DNA from: Euleptes europaea
Taxonomy: Eukaryota; Chordata; Lepidosauria; Squamata; Sphaerodactylidae
Direction of reading: 5' to 3'
Length of the DNA stretch: 64,000 bases
NCBI RefSeq assembly: GCF_029931775.1
Contig: NC_079325.1
Span: 52,374,286 to 52,438,285, forward strand
The notes below the pieces were generated by a model. It did not search any database, was not told where the DNA came from, and saw nothing but the letters and a program-made list of their open reading frames with translations. How positions within the stretch are numbered: the first letter of the stretch is position 1; every line of letters starts with the position of its first letter. A program made the position numbers and the translations under genes. Of this stretch, positions 30,001 to 43,607 are shown piece after piece.

Positions 30001-33000
30001 CTTCTGGAGGGCCTTGTTAATGGTGCATTTGTAGTCCACGCAGATCCGGACCTCACCATTGGCCTTCAGCGGCTTGACGATCGGTGTCTCCCATCTCGTA
30101 TTCGGAACGGCCTCCAGGACACCCTGTGCATCGAGGCGATCCAGCTCCGCGTCTATCCAGTCCTTGAGAGCGAAAGGGACCCGATGAGGCTTGAGGCAGA
30201 TGGGCGCAGTGGAAGGGTCGAGTTGAAGCCGGACAGGCGGACCCTTGTAGCATCCCAGGGGAGCATTCCACAAGTCCTCGAACTCCCCCAGATGGAGTTG
30301 AGCTGAGCCTGGTCAATGTGCTTCACCACGACCAGGTGGATCCCCAGGGCCTGGAACCACTCAAGACCCAGGAGACTGGTGCGAAGCCTGTCGACGACAA
30401 GACAGAGCTTCTGCACGAACTGCTTGTGGTGGACATGGATGGAGTCTTCTGGAGTCTCGGGGGCTTCGCGTTTGCGCAGTTTGCGGAAGGTATCAGCCGA
30501 GACCATGGAGAGAGAAGACCCGGAGTCGACCTCCATCTCACACGGGGTGCCCTCGATCAGAACGGGGATGTTGACCTTTTCCACACCGTGAACCTTGTGC
30601 AGTTCCACACTCCGGATGCTGTGGCGGGGGACAGCGCAGCAGTGGCATGGTGGCGTGGGGTCCTCATCGGACAAAGCGTGGGCTGCCTACCAGCCTTCGT
30701 CGCCACTGTTAAGTCCGCGTGGGGAAGACACACGAGGTCGGAGACAGAGTTCCAACAGCAACCGCTTTATTAGGTGAACAAGAACAGAACTAAAATACAG
30801 TGCCCAGACCCCTGCTTATATACCCACCTGGCCACCTGCGGCCACCCCACACAACCTTGATTGGGTGGGGAAACCCCAGTAGCCAATGGGAGCATACAGT
30901 TCAGGAGCCTTGGGGAACTCCAAGCTGCCCAGGGTTTCCCCTGATGCAATTACACGGAGCTTTCTCCTTGATTCAGTCACACACACACACACATGCATAC
31001 AAAACATCCACATTAGTAGTGGAGACTAATCTGGTAAACTGAATTTATTTCCCCTCTCCTACACATGAAGCTGGATGGCCCAGGCTAGCCTGATCTCGTC
31101 AGATCTCAGAATCTAAGCAGGGTCAGCCCTGGTTAGCATTTGGATGGGACACCACCAAGGAATACCAGGGTTGCTGTGCAGAGGAAGCCACTGGCAGACC
31201 ACCTCAGTCTCTTGCCATGAAAACCCCAAAAGGGGTCGCCATAAGTCGGCTGCGACTTGAAGGCACTTTACACACACACACATGAAGCCAGCTGGGTAAC
31301 CTTGGGCTATTCACAGTCTCTAAGCCCCACCTACCTCACAGGGTGTCTGTTGTGGGGAGGGGAAGGGGAGGGGATCGTAAGCCGATTTGAGTCTTCCTCA
31401 AGTGGTAGAGAAAGTTGGCATATAAAAACCAACTCTTCTTCTTCATTGTCTCTGCACTTTTAAGCATACTTCACCATCCTGGGGACTCAAAACTTGTTTT
31501 GTTTGTAAGTTAAAGGTGAAATTATTGGGAAACTGTCCTTGGCAAACAAATACCACATTTTGTGCTTTTTTCCTACCGCTCACCTCCTCTGTTGATGTAC
31601 AGCCCCTTCTCTTTCTTCTCCCCCTTGATGGCCTTGTTGAGGAGCAAAACCGCCTCTTCGTAGAAGCCCTTGGCATAGCAGTGGACGGCGAAGTCATTGT
31701 ACGTCAGCAGCACCTGTGCCTGAGCTTCCGCGCCAACCTGGCTTCCCTCCTCCGCTTTGCAGATCTCCACCGCTTGGAGGTAATCATCGATGGCCGCACT
31801 GAAGTCTTTCAGCCGCCGCAGAATGGCCCCCCTTGACATAGGTAGCACAAGAAGGGAAAGGGGGAAAGAGGGAAAACAAAATAAATCACCTGGGATAGGG
31901 AAAGTTTAGCGGCACTTCTGCCTGGGTTCAATTCGATGTGGAAGTTAAACATTGGGCCTGCCTGCAGAGGAGGTCCAGCCTATTCATCAGCAAGCCGGTT
32001 CCTCTTTGGGTCAAAAGTCACGAAATGTTTTCCTAAGAAAACCCAAATCCCCCACGCAATGTAGGTAGTTCTGCCACCAGCTCTCAGTTCCAAAAGGTTT
32101 AGCCTTAACAGGGAGGAGCTGAGAGCAACTCTTCCCCAGCTAGTTCCCAAAAGACCAAAAAGACTGCGCCAGCCCTGCAGAGTCGAGATTCTGTCAGGGG
32201 AGGGTAGCTGTCAACAAACGTTACAAAAGGTAGGTGGTTTCCACACACATACACACTTAGGCACTTAGATTTAGCCCTGAGGCCCAAAAAGGTTTCACAG
32301 ACTCCAAAGTAAAGTCAAAGATTTATTCTAAAGAAATGTGCTCATTACAGAAAGTAAAATATTCATGGAAGCAAAATAGCATGAAAACAAGAAAGTCTAA
32401 CAATTGCTAACTACACATTAATTCTTAAGCAATAGGAGAGGCTTTGCAAGAGGTTACAACGACAAAAGGATTTGCTTCAAAGTTATTACCAGATTTCCAA
32501 ACGCAAGGCTTGTTTCCATCTTGCAGAGTGTCAGTCCCACAGGGAGTCCCCCTGGGGCAAAGTGATGCAGAATGAGGACACACCAGCGCATCCCCAAAAC
32601 TCCATAATACTATATCAGAAGAGGTTCATTCTTATACCTTCTGAATTTATCAGCTGGTGATCAGTCAGCCAATGTAGTCGTCAGGAAAACAATAAACCAC
32701 ATTAATATTGGCCATGTCGCCGCTAGCTCTTTGAAGACATGAGGTAATCTGCATCCCTGCAGTGAATGAAAATCACCAGGTGTTTCTGAGAGTCAGAGAC
32801 AACTAAGGTGTGACAGATGTGTCACCTTGGAAACAAATCTGCGGTTATGGCCTACAATCAGTGAGGAAGCTTCAGAGGAAAGGTAGCTGTGAATGAGCTC
32901 TTTCCCCCCGCTCTCAGTCTTCAAACAGAAACCAACTTCACTTTGAAATGTATTTGCTGGGGGCTAGTCTTTGTCCCTAGCCCTCAAAGGATTGATATTA

Positions 33001-36000
33001 AATTCTGCTAGCTAGGCCGAAGCCAGAGCCAATGTTTTTGAGAGCCAATGTTGTGCAATATTGCAGTAAAAGGAAACGCAGGGCGCTTTTCCTTTACGCT
33101 GCCCAATTGGTTATTCAACATGGACGCCTCTAAGGGCCTCTTTACAATGAAGTACACTCGTTGGTTTCCCAAATGGACTGAATAGTACCCCCCCAGACTG
33201 TTTCAGATCAGAAACGTGGCGCAAAGGAAGGCTGAAACCCATTCTCCATGTACGGCACAGTGGTATTCTGAACTGGGCACCTCAATTGCGGCAATTGAGG
33301 AGATTCTGCAAATCATATCTGACAGCTGTCCCTATTTATCGAATATTACTCACGCCAAATATAGATGGGATTTTTCCAGAGCCCGCTTTGACGCCCTACC
33401 TTCTGCCGTTTTAGATGGAAGGTTTCAACATCGACCTATGGAGCAATGGTGTTGCCCCTGTTCGGCCAACGCAGTTGAATCAATCACACACATAGTGCTG
33501 CAGTGTGAATTCTATGATGAAATCAGAACAAATACTATTTCCCCTGTGCTTTCTCGTTTTAAGCATCTGAACTTTTTTCTGGGGTGTAAGGATCAATCAT
33601 GTGGGTAAGTCCAGGATGAGAATCTATTGATTTCATGGCTCTGAGTGAGGTGGGGGGGGGACTTCCCAGAAAGGTAACAAAAGGTGACTGCACCCAGGCA
33701 GGGTGGACAAAAGGGCCGGCAGGGTGGAGGCTTCATCTATGCTAGGAGACATTTAGGCAACATTAGTAAAAGGTAATCAAGCTCTCTTGAGATTTTATAC
33801 ACAGGAAGACTTGCATTTGCTGATGAAACTCCATTGGTGCATGGCTTTGCAAGCCCCCACCCCCCACTCCGTGGCCATGGGTAGGCATGCAGGCATCCCA
33901 TCCGTTAATCCATCTCCTGCCCAAGGTTTTGGACAGGCATTAGCATAGCCAAAGGAGTGCCTTGATCTCCTCTCCTTGATCTCCCCATCTGTTAATCGGT
34001 CTCCTGCCCAAGGTTTTGGCCACTCATTAGCATAGCCAAAGGAGTGCCCTGATCTCCCCTCCTCCAAAGCAAGGCATTGCTAGCTCCTAAAATGCGCTTC
34101 TTCACAGACCACATTATCCATTGAAGTTTGGGTTGCCAGATCCCTCTTCGTCACCGGCGGGAGGTTTTTGGGGTGGAGCCTGAGGAGGGTGGGGTTTGGG
34201 GAGGGGAGGGACTTCAATGTCATAGAGACCAATAATTGCCAAAGCGGCCATTTTCTCCAGGTGAACTGGTCTCTATTGGCTGGAGATCAGTTGTAATAGC
34301 AGATCTCCAGCTAGTACCTGGAGGTTGGCAACCCTAACCGAAGGGGACCACCCCTCTAATCTTTACAAAAACAAACAAAACCAGCCCTGTGGCCTCTTCT
34401 GAACTTGATCAGGAGCTACAAAGACAAACATGACTGACTGAATTTGAGATGCTGAATTTGAGATGCCTGAGCAGCTTTGTGATGCTACCTGGCAGTCCGG
34501 GGGGGGGGCAGTCCCCACTAGCAAATACTGGCGGTCCTGTCAGTCCGGGGAGGGGGGAGCCATGAGCCCTACTGCCCCCACCTCCAGAGTTTATGCCCCT
34601 GCCATAAGGCCGCACCAAACACAGATGCAGAGGGACAGAAAGTGGTCGTCCCCCAATACAGTGCTTCTCTTGGTACCTGAAGAGGAAGTAGTCCGCTTCC
34701 AGGGGGATGTTCTCGATGGCACGGTTGATTTTCAGCAGCGCCTCCTGCAGGTTTCCCTTCAGTGCCTTGGTCACCGCCTGGTCCTTGTTTTTCTGAGCTT
34801 TCTTTCTCAACTTCTCCAGCAAAAGCTGAGCTTCCGTGAGGCCAGGGTCTATTGCGAGAGCTTCTTGGGTGTTATAAAAGCAGGAGGTAGGCTACGGACA
34901 GGAGAGGGAGAAGAAGAAACACTAATTGTTGCTTATTATTTATTTAGGGGATTTTACCCTTCCTTCAAGGAGCTCAGGCAGGCATGCGACATTCTCCCCT
35001 TCTCCATTTTATCCTCAAAACATCCCTGCGAGGTAGGTTGGGCTGACAGAGACAGTGTCTGGCCCAAACAACCTTCCATGACTGAGTGGAGGTTTGAACT
35101 TGGGTCTTCTGTAGAGCCAGCATGGTGTAGTGGTTAAAAGTGGAGGACTCTAATCTGGATAACCGAGTTTGATTCCCCACGCCATCACATGGAGCTGGTT
35201 TAGTGACTTTAGGCTAGTCACAGTTCTCTCTGAACTCTCTTAGCCTTGCCTACCTCACATGGTTTCTGTTGTGGGGAGAGGAAGGGAAGGTGATTGTTAG
35301 CTGGTTTGAGACTCCTTAAAAGGTAGAGAAAATTGGGGTATAAAAACCAACTCGTTTTCTAGTCTGACTCTCAAACCATTACACCACACTGGCAAAACAG
35401 CAAAATAGTGACCATTTTAAAACTAGATGATTTTGGATTCTCAGTCAACAGAAATCTAAACACAACAGAGAAACAGCTACCTCGGACACATTCTGGAGGT
35501 ATACATCTTTTAAATAAATATATGTGGGGTTAAAAGGCCATGGAATGCAAGATCTACTGGCTCGGTTCAAACGTAATGTCACACCCAGGTTTATTTTAAC
35601 TGGTGTCAGTTGTGAAACCAGAATTCAGCTCACAGGCAATCAGTCAAACCCTGGTCTACCTCGACAAACATTGGTTTTGGAGGGCGTCATCAGAGAACAA
35701 GCCAGGATGTCTGAAACACATCAAAACTGAGTTAGGTGATACATGAGAAAGCCAGTGTGGTGTAGTGGTTAAGAGCAGTGGTTTGGAGCGGTGGAATCTG
35801 ATCTGGAGAACCAGGTTTGATTCCCCACTCCTCCACCTGAGTGGCAGAGGCTAATCTGGTGAACTGGATTTGTTTTCCCACCCCTACACATGAAGCCAGC
35901 TGGGTGACCTTGGCTAGGCACAGCTCTCTCAGCCCCACCTACTTCACAGGGTGTTTGTTGTGGGGAGGGTAAGGGAAGGTATCTGGGCTTCACCTCGTTT

Positions 36001-39000
36001 TCACCAAGGTCTGATGTGTTGACAGAAGTGTTTTGGAAATTATAAGTTGATATTTAAAATTATAAATCACCTTTTTGGAAATTATATAATTCATTACATT
36101 CAGGTATATCGTGGTATTTTTATATATATGTGCCCTGAAGAACATGGCTGCTTTGGAGTCCCTGTCCTCCCCAGGATCCATCCCCAAATCTCCAGGAGTT
36201 TCCCATCTTGGATCTGGCAATCTTTCCCTCATCCTCCGTCAGTGGCTGGGAGGGGACCTGGCAACCCTGCCTTGAATACATGTTTCCAGACCTCTTTCTG
36301 GCAAGTGGATGTGACATGCATTGTCTCCCACAAAATAAAACATCTAAAAAAGATTTTCCACAATATTTATTTATTGTGGGTTTTTTAGCCAACTTTTAAG
36401 CCAAAAATGGTCTCCTGAAGCATTTTATAGTGATTAAAAATGCCAGCTAAAATGGAGCACAAAAACCTGCTTGTAACTAGAGGGATCTTGGCAAGATCTT
36501 AGTCCAGCCATGATGGATACCCAGCAGCTGACCTTTGACCCCAGGACTTAAGGATACTGGTGGTAACTGGGAGGAAGTGGATCCCAGCTCCAGCTGGGTT
36601 CAGGCCCAATGGAAGAGTCTTTGCACGTGCACACACACAGGGCCGTGCTGTTACTCACCCCTTTCAGGCATGGCCAGGCTATAATCAAATCTGGAAAATC
36701 AATTTCTGGGGTTGCAAAATCACATTATAGGGAACAAGCTATGGGTTCAGCCACTGGGCTATAGAGAACATAAAAGCACACATGTTGGATCTCGTTGCCA
36801 TCTCCGGCGTGGGAAGCTCCTGGAGATTTGAAGGCGGTGCTTGGGAAAGGAAAGGAGCTCAGCGGATATGTGATGTCACACCCTGGACTGTCACGTTCAG
36901 GTCAAATGTCACTTCCTCAAACTCCTCCCACTAAAATACAAATGTACATTTCTTGCCTCGTATCACTTTAGCCCACCTTTTCTCCCACCTTACATCACTT
37001 GTAGGATTCTGACACATGTGTTCTGTTTATGATAACTGACCCTTTGATTCTAAACGGTTGTGCTGGTCTGACTGGTCACTGTCCAGTTCTTCTCAGTATT
37101 AGGGAGAAAACTCCACTCTGAAGGCCCATAGAAGGGCACCGGTCAATGGCAGTTCCACCCTTTCAATCCCTAGCCGCCTTCCTTTTATTGTCTTTACAAG
37201 TGACAGTCAGTTTCTCCTTGTCACTATGGGATACCATAGGACAGAGGTTCCCAAACTGTGCTCCAAGGAGCACTTGGTGCTCCACGAAACATCTCCTAGT
37301 GCTCCATGAAGAGATTGGAAAGAAAAATACTACTGACATTCAGTTTAGTATATGGGTGCTAGGTGAAAATTAGTGCTCCGTGACAAATTTCTCTCCTGAA
37401 AAGTGCTCCATGACTCAAAATGTTTGGGAACCTCTGCCATAGGAGAAAGAAGTACTACAGCATCCATCCTCTGTGGCACCTCTAGGACTTCAGTTCCTTC
37501 AAGATTCTATGGTATACCATACAGTCCATCCTGCTATTTCCTCCACAGGAACCCATCCCTGGAGATCAGTTGTAATTCTGGGAGAACTCTAGACCACACC
37601 TTGAGGTTGGTGACCCTGGTTTGGTCAGACCAAAAATTCTTCTGGTCCAGCATCCTGTTTCACTACGTAGCCAACCAGATGCTTCCAAAAAGCCTACAGA
37701 AGCCAAGGTCTGTTGCTGACCCACAAAACTACCCTCCCATTCAAAAATACTCTGAACCCAGGAGCTTCATTTAGCCATTGTGGCTAAAAGCCACTCTTCC
37801 ATGAATTGCTCAAAGGTCTCTTTTAAAGCCATCTACACTTGTGGCCAGGAGCCAGTGGTTAAGAGCAGCGGACTCTATTCTGGAGAACTGAGTTTGATTC
37901 CCCGCTCCTCCACATGAAGCCTGCTGGGTGACCTTGGGCCAGTCACAGTTCTCTTAGAACTCTCTCAGCCCATGGAGAGGCAAGCAATGGCAAACCACCT
38001 CTGAACGTCTTGTCTTGAAAACCCTGTGGGGTCACCATAAGTCAGCCGTGACTTGATGGCACTTACCACTGCCCCCAAGCTTGTGGCCATCAATGGATCA
38101 CTTCTGAATTATAACAGCCAGAACAGTGTTTTTGTGCATACGATCTGGCGCTAACATAGTGGCTCCCTGACATAGAGACAGGGGCATGCGCAAAGGGCTT
38201 CACTGCACCCCTGCCAAGCAACTCTGCCCAAGCTAGGCAGAGTGATACACATGAACACATGAAGCTGCCTTCTGCTGAATCAGACCTTCGGCCCATCAAG
38301 TTCAATATTGTCTACTCAGACTGGCAGCAGCTCTCCAGAGACTCCAGTAGAGAGAGGTCTTTCACATCACCTACTTGCCTGGTTCCTTTAACTGGAGATG
38401 CCGGGGATTGAACCTGTGACCTTCTGCATGCCAAGCAGCGGCTCTGCCACTGAGCCACAGCCCCTCCCCCACCTCTCTGATAAAAAGACCTTGCAGAAGC
38501 TGCCTTGCGCATTCGTTGCAAAGCAAAGCAAAATGGACCCAACTAGCTCTCACCTTCCCAAAGTAATCATAGAGCCGAGCCCGGAGGACGAAAAGATCTG
38601 CGTTCCTCTGATCCCGAGCCACCTCTTCGTTGACCATCTGGAGGCACTCATTGTATCTTTTCAGGGCAGCGAGGGAAGCGATGCTCGAAGGGGAAGAGAG
38701 ATGCGAGCGTTAACAGCGAGATTATGGTTCTGAATCGGCAGAGCGGTCTGGCATGCCCCTCTTGCCCCCAGCCATTAGGGTTGCCAACTTCAGCCTCGCT
38801 GTTTTCAATGGGGCTTTTAGCCCTAGTGAGAACGAAAAAAGCCTTTAAAGCCTTCTGGCAGTGTGCAGGGAACGGGTTAGGAGGAGGCGTGCCCGCGCCT
38901 TTTCCCCACCGTCCCCGCACACTGCCAGAACGAAAAAAGCCTTTAAAAGGCTTTTTTCGTTCTCACTAGGGCTAAAAGCCCCATTGAAAACAGAGAGGCT

Positions 39001-42000
39001 GTGCCTGCTAAAAAGCTAAAAAGCAGGCACAGCAACATCGTCCTGGCCGCTGGTGTCCAGGGCCGAAAGGGCATAGGGAGCTGCCTATTAGCAGCTCCGC
39101 CCTCCGGAACGCCCCAGGAAGGCGTCCTGGGACGCCGGGACCCCACCTGGGACGCTGACGTTGGCCTCTACGCAGGCAAGACGTTGGCGGAAGGCCCCGC
39201 TGGTGTCCCAGGGTGGTGCGGCCGCGCCAGCAGCCAAAGACTGACATCTGGACCTCCACGCCAGCGTTGGGGCCATTAACAACAGAGTAAGTGGACTGGG
39301 AGCTGGCGCGGGAGGCCCAGACGTCGGCGCAGCACCTTCCTGGACTAAGAGCTTTCGCCCTTTATTTTATTTTACAAAATAAAAAATAGAAAAGGTAAAA
39401 AATAGAAAAATAAAGTGAATAACAGATAAAACTGAGATTACTACTGTGTATGAAGATACCTGGCAAAATCAAACCACGGACATGATTAAAGAGAATAAAT
39501 TAAACATGCTTAATATACATATAATTTTAAAAATCTCGATATTTCAAGAGTACAACATTCAAAAATAGCTTAACTAATGGTCAAGTGTGCCATATATGAA
39601 ACAGTTAAATGGATAAATGAAATATATAAACCAGTTTAATTCTGTAATTTCTATAATTATTTCTGTTCATCTCTGCATATTATTTGTTTCTATAAAAACT
39701 ACTTTAAGCTTGTCAATAAAGGGCGAAAACGCATGGTCACTTTAGCCTCCTTTATTCCGTTTCAGCCAGGATTCAGTCAGGATCGAACGCACGTTTGGCG
39801 AAAACGCATGCGTTCAATCCTGGCTGAATCCTGGCTGAAACAGGGAATAAAGGAGGCTAAAGTGACCATGCGTTTTTACCCAAAATGTACTTTTCTACTG
39901 AACGTTAAAGAGTTACTTTAAAAATATGTAATATTCAAGCAATATACACAGAAGGTGTTATCTAATCCTCAGACCAAAAGTTAAGAACAGTATGAGTAAT
40001 ATAGTGTCCATTTATCATAAAATTCTATGCTAGGTATTCCTAAAATTCATGGCAACAGAATTTGTTTGGTTGCCAGGGCGCCCTGTCTCAACTCCAAACT
40101 CATTTTTACCATCTCCTGCGATAAAGGATATTTTTCGGCTGCAGTTCGGAGGCCTGAGTGAAGGAATCCAAAGCATCCAGGTAGACTTGCTGCTCAAACA
40201 GACTCTGCCCCTGCAAATGCAAACATGCAGGAAACCTCAGGACACAGCAGGGAGGGAAATGGAAATCAGGCCTCAACCTGTCCCTTCTCTGTTGTCTGGA
40301 CACCCCACGGCCGGAGCTTTAAACACAGCTCAAGGATGCTTCCTAGAGAAGCCAAAGTAGCATTGTAGCTAAGAGAATGTGCTGCACTCCAGTTCAAGCC
40401 TCTCTTCCACCTATGTGGCTTTTCTCCCTCTCTCATAATACTAGAATGTGGGTTCATCTGCTGAAGCTGGACAGTGAGAAATTCAAAACTGATAAAAGGA
40501 AGTATTTCTTCACACAACGCACAGTTAAGGTGTGGAACTCCCTGCCCCAGGATGTGGTGATGGCTGCCAACTTGGAAGGCTTTAAGAGGGGAGTGGACAT
40601 GTTAATGGAAGAGAGGGTGATTCATGGCTGCTAGTCAAAATGGATACTAGTCATGATGCAGACCTATTCTCTCCAGGATCAGAGGAGCAGGCCTATGATA
40701 TGAGGTGCTATGGACCACAGGCGTGACAATACAGCTGCAGTCCTCTTGTCTGTGGGCTTCCTAGAGGCACCCTGTTGGCCACTGTGAGAACAGACTGCTG
40801 GACTTGATGGACCTTGGTCTGATCCAGCAGGGCTTTTCTTTATGTTCTTATGGTGCACGAACAGCACCATGCTAAGCAGAGTTACACCCATCTAAACCCA
40901 TTAATGTCAATGGATTTAGCAAGGCATAACTCTGCTCAGGATGGCACTTTAGGTAGCCGTAAGGCTCAGACAGATGAGAGGAAGGCCACACATAACATGC
41001 AGATAGAAGGCTAGTGCTGCCTCAATTTGTATCAGGGCTGTGTGGGGTTGGGAGAGGGAAGAGTTAACCATTCAATCTCCACTAGCACATACAAAGCCCT
41101 TCATGGCCTTAGTCCCTCATACATGTGAGACCGACTCCCCTTATGCTCTGCCACCACAGCATCGCTTATCGGGGCAGGGCCTTCTGCAGCTGCCAACCTG
41201 CAAATGGGCAAAATCAACAACTGCCTTCCCCATTGTGTCACTCACCTTATGGAATGGCCTGCCTGAGCGGGTCAGGAATGCTCCCACTCTCCGGGCTTTC
41301 CACAAACTATGTGAAACTGAATTATTCAAGAGGGCTTTCCTATGCAGGCAATAAGATTGCACTATACAAAATGATTCACAAAGTTACTGGGACACATAAT
41401 TAGGGGCTGCGGTCTATACTACTGTAGATCTCTGGCAGTAAGTAGAATCCTACTATGTAATTTTTGTATCACTTAACATGCCATGTTAATACTTATTCTT
41501 TGCTGCAGTTCTCTTTTTTACATTTCTGGTTGGTTACAGATTTCTACAATCCCAATCTAATTGCATTGTTTATAGAATGTCCCATCCTGTTGACTGTATC
41601 GACGCACTCTGTGTAATCCACACTGAGTCCCAGTGTGATAGGGGAACTATAAATAATGTAAACAAAGAAATAATATTTAATTCTGGGCTCTCTGCTATGT
41701 TGTTACGATTTTAAAGGAGAAAAAAAGCATCCTTTCAAAATACAACACCCCGAGGCAAAGGGAGGCTTCACAGGCTGGCGATCCATCTGCATTTTATGGA
41801 CAAGATGATATGCAGGATCTTCGTGATGCCTGTTTTAACCCCTACGCGAGCTGCTCTCCCCCTCATCTCCCCTCATCTCCAGGTCTCCCTGGTCCAATGC
41901 GTCATCTGCTCTCCTTGGTGACTCTTCTTCAGTGAGTAAGATGGGGGGTCCCCTTCACAGAAAGCATCCTCGCAGAGGTGCCAGAGCTCTGTAGCGAAAA

Positions 42001-43536
42001 CCATTACTGCTCCTGATTTATATCTGTTGGGAAGTCATGCCCAAGAGGGACTAATGGGTACAGGGGGTAGGTTTGCCAACCTCCAGGTGCGGCTTGGAGT
42101 TCTCCGGGCATTACAACTGATCTCCAGACGAGAAAGACCAGTTCCCCTGGAGAAAATAGCAGCTTCGAATGGCATCACGTCCCTGATGAGTTCCCACCCT
42201 ACGCTCGACCCCCAGATCTCCAGGAATTTCTCAGCCCAGAGTTGGCGACCCTAAGGGGACAGCATTTCAGCTTGGGAGGCGTGGCATTCTGTTTTACCTG
42301 CAGGTACAAGATGAAGGCAAGGCGGACCAGGCATTCTTCCTTCACCAGCGTCATGGAATAGACCTTCCTGAGATGCAGGGCAGCAGACTGGAAGTCACAG
42401 AGCTGAAGAAAAGCTTCCGCCTTCTGTTCATATAGCTCCACCTGTACGGGGGATAAGGCAGGCAGCTGTCAGGCCGGTTGGGGGAAGCAAAATCTCTTCC
42501 TTCTCTGACAGAGGATATCAGCACAGCCTAGGACAGGGGTCCTCAACAATTTTGAGCCTGCGGGCACCTTTGGATTTCTAAGAAGAAGAGAGAAGAGGAG
42601 TTGGTTTTTTATATGCCGACTTTCTCTACCACTTAAGGAAGACTCAGACCAGCTTACAATCACCTTCTCTTCCCCCCCTCACAACAGACACCCTGTGAGG
42701 TAGGTGGGCCTGAGAGAGCTCTAAGAGAGCTGTGACTAGTCCAAAGTCACCTGGCAGGCTTCATGGGTAGGAGTGAGGAAACCAACCCGGTTCTCCAGAT
42801 TAGAGTCTGCCGCTCATGTGGAGGAGTGGGCAATCAAACCCGCTTCCCAGATTAGAGTCCACCGCTCCAAACCACCGCTCTTAACCACTACACCACGCTG
42901 GCTCTCATATACTGTGGTAGGCGCAGCCACAAAGTGGCTGCCTCAGGAGGCAAAGCCAGCCACACAACGGCTGCCACAGGAGAAAGGGAACAGGAAGGGA
43001 GGCCGGCGACGTTGGAAAACCACTGCTGCCCGCAGCCTGGCAGAACAGCTCAGGCTTACGGGCCCTGTGGCACTGCGTCAGGCCCTGCAGGGCCCTGGTC
43101 TCATTAGAGAGGGAGGTTCCCCCATGCCGGGGTTAGGGCCAAGAAAGCCATGGCCCTGGCTGAGGACAGCCGGGCACTCTTCGGGCCGGGAACCACCAGC
43201 AGGTTGGTGTTTGCAGAGTGCAACGCTGCCGAAGAGGACCTGAGGGATAGGCACCTGAGGGACAAGCATCGTTAAACTCAGAGCGACCTGTCAGCATGGC
43301 GCAAGGGGTGAGGAAGAGAGCCGACTCTCGATTGGAAGAGGAAATATTTTACCTCAGCGGGCAGAAGGGTTCAACGGTGAACCTTTCCTTCGTTCCGGGC
43401 GAGGCGAAGGGAGGGATGAAGGGAGAGGAGAGGAGAAGAAGGGGAGTTCAGCTCAGACATGTGGAAACCCATCCCTGAGATTCTTGGTGGGGGGCGGGAT
43501 GTGTTTGCTCCACCTGAAGGTAACTAGCATGATGCA

Positions 43537-43607
<71 letters not shown>

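Larger units (their letters stand above)
27185..31006 (-). mobile_element. Ty3/gypsy LTR retrotransposon fossil
   Basis: It has two LTRs and a 5-bp target duplication tccac (27180-27184, 31007-31011). Parts in transcript order on the minus strand are a 5' LTR, aspartic protease (a V-DSGSS-type active site near 30520), reverse transcriptase (~30270-29640), RNase H (~29500-28785), integrase with an HHCC-type finger remnant and catalytic core (~28570-27810), a G-rich polypurine tract (27478-27490) and a 3' LTR. I recognise no gag. The copy looks broken in several places. The LTRs differ by about 4% by eye, so it is moderately young. It lies in TTC16 intron 8 and is antisense to nothing else. Confidence 0.9.
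27128..31443 (+). mobile_element. SINE family A host copy, split twice
   Basis: The SINE pieces are 27128-27184, 31012-31071 and 31278-31443. Read together they give the normal order of head, gactaatctgg, body and tail. The gaps are filled by the gypsy element (27185-31006) and a 5S SINE (31072-31277). Confidence 0.75.

Noticed and set aside
31850-33195. A suspected LTR in TTC16 intron 7
   Set aside because: I could not find paired ends, a target duplication or an internal region, so I left it unnamed.
33216-33608. 130-codon open frame that could pass for a small zinc-finger gene
   Set aside because: Its Cys/His pattern and its relation to the frame at 52708 mark it as a LINE ORF2 end.
39001-39282. 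Overlapping open frames on both strands in GC-rich DNA
   Set aside because: There is no family resemblance, no splice signals in phase with TTC16, and the region sits between hairpin elements.
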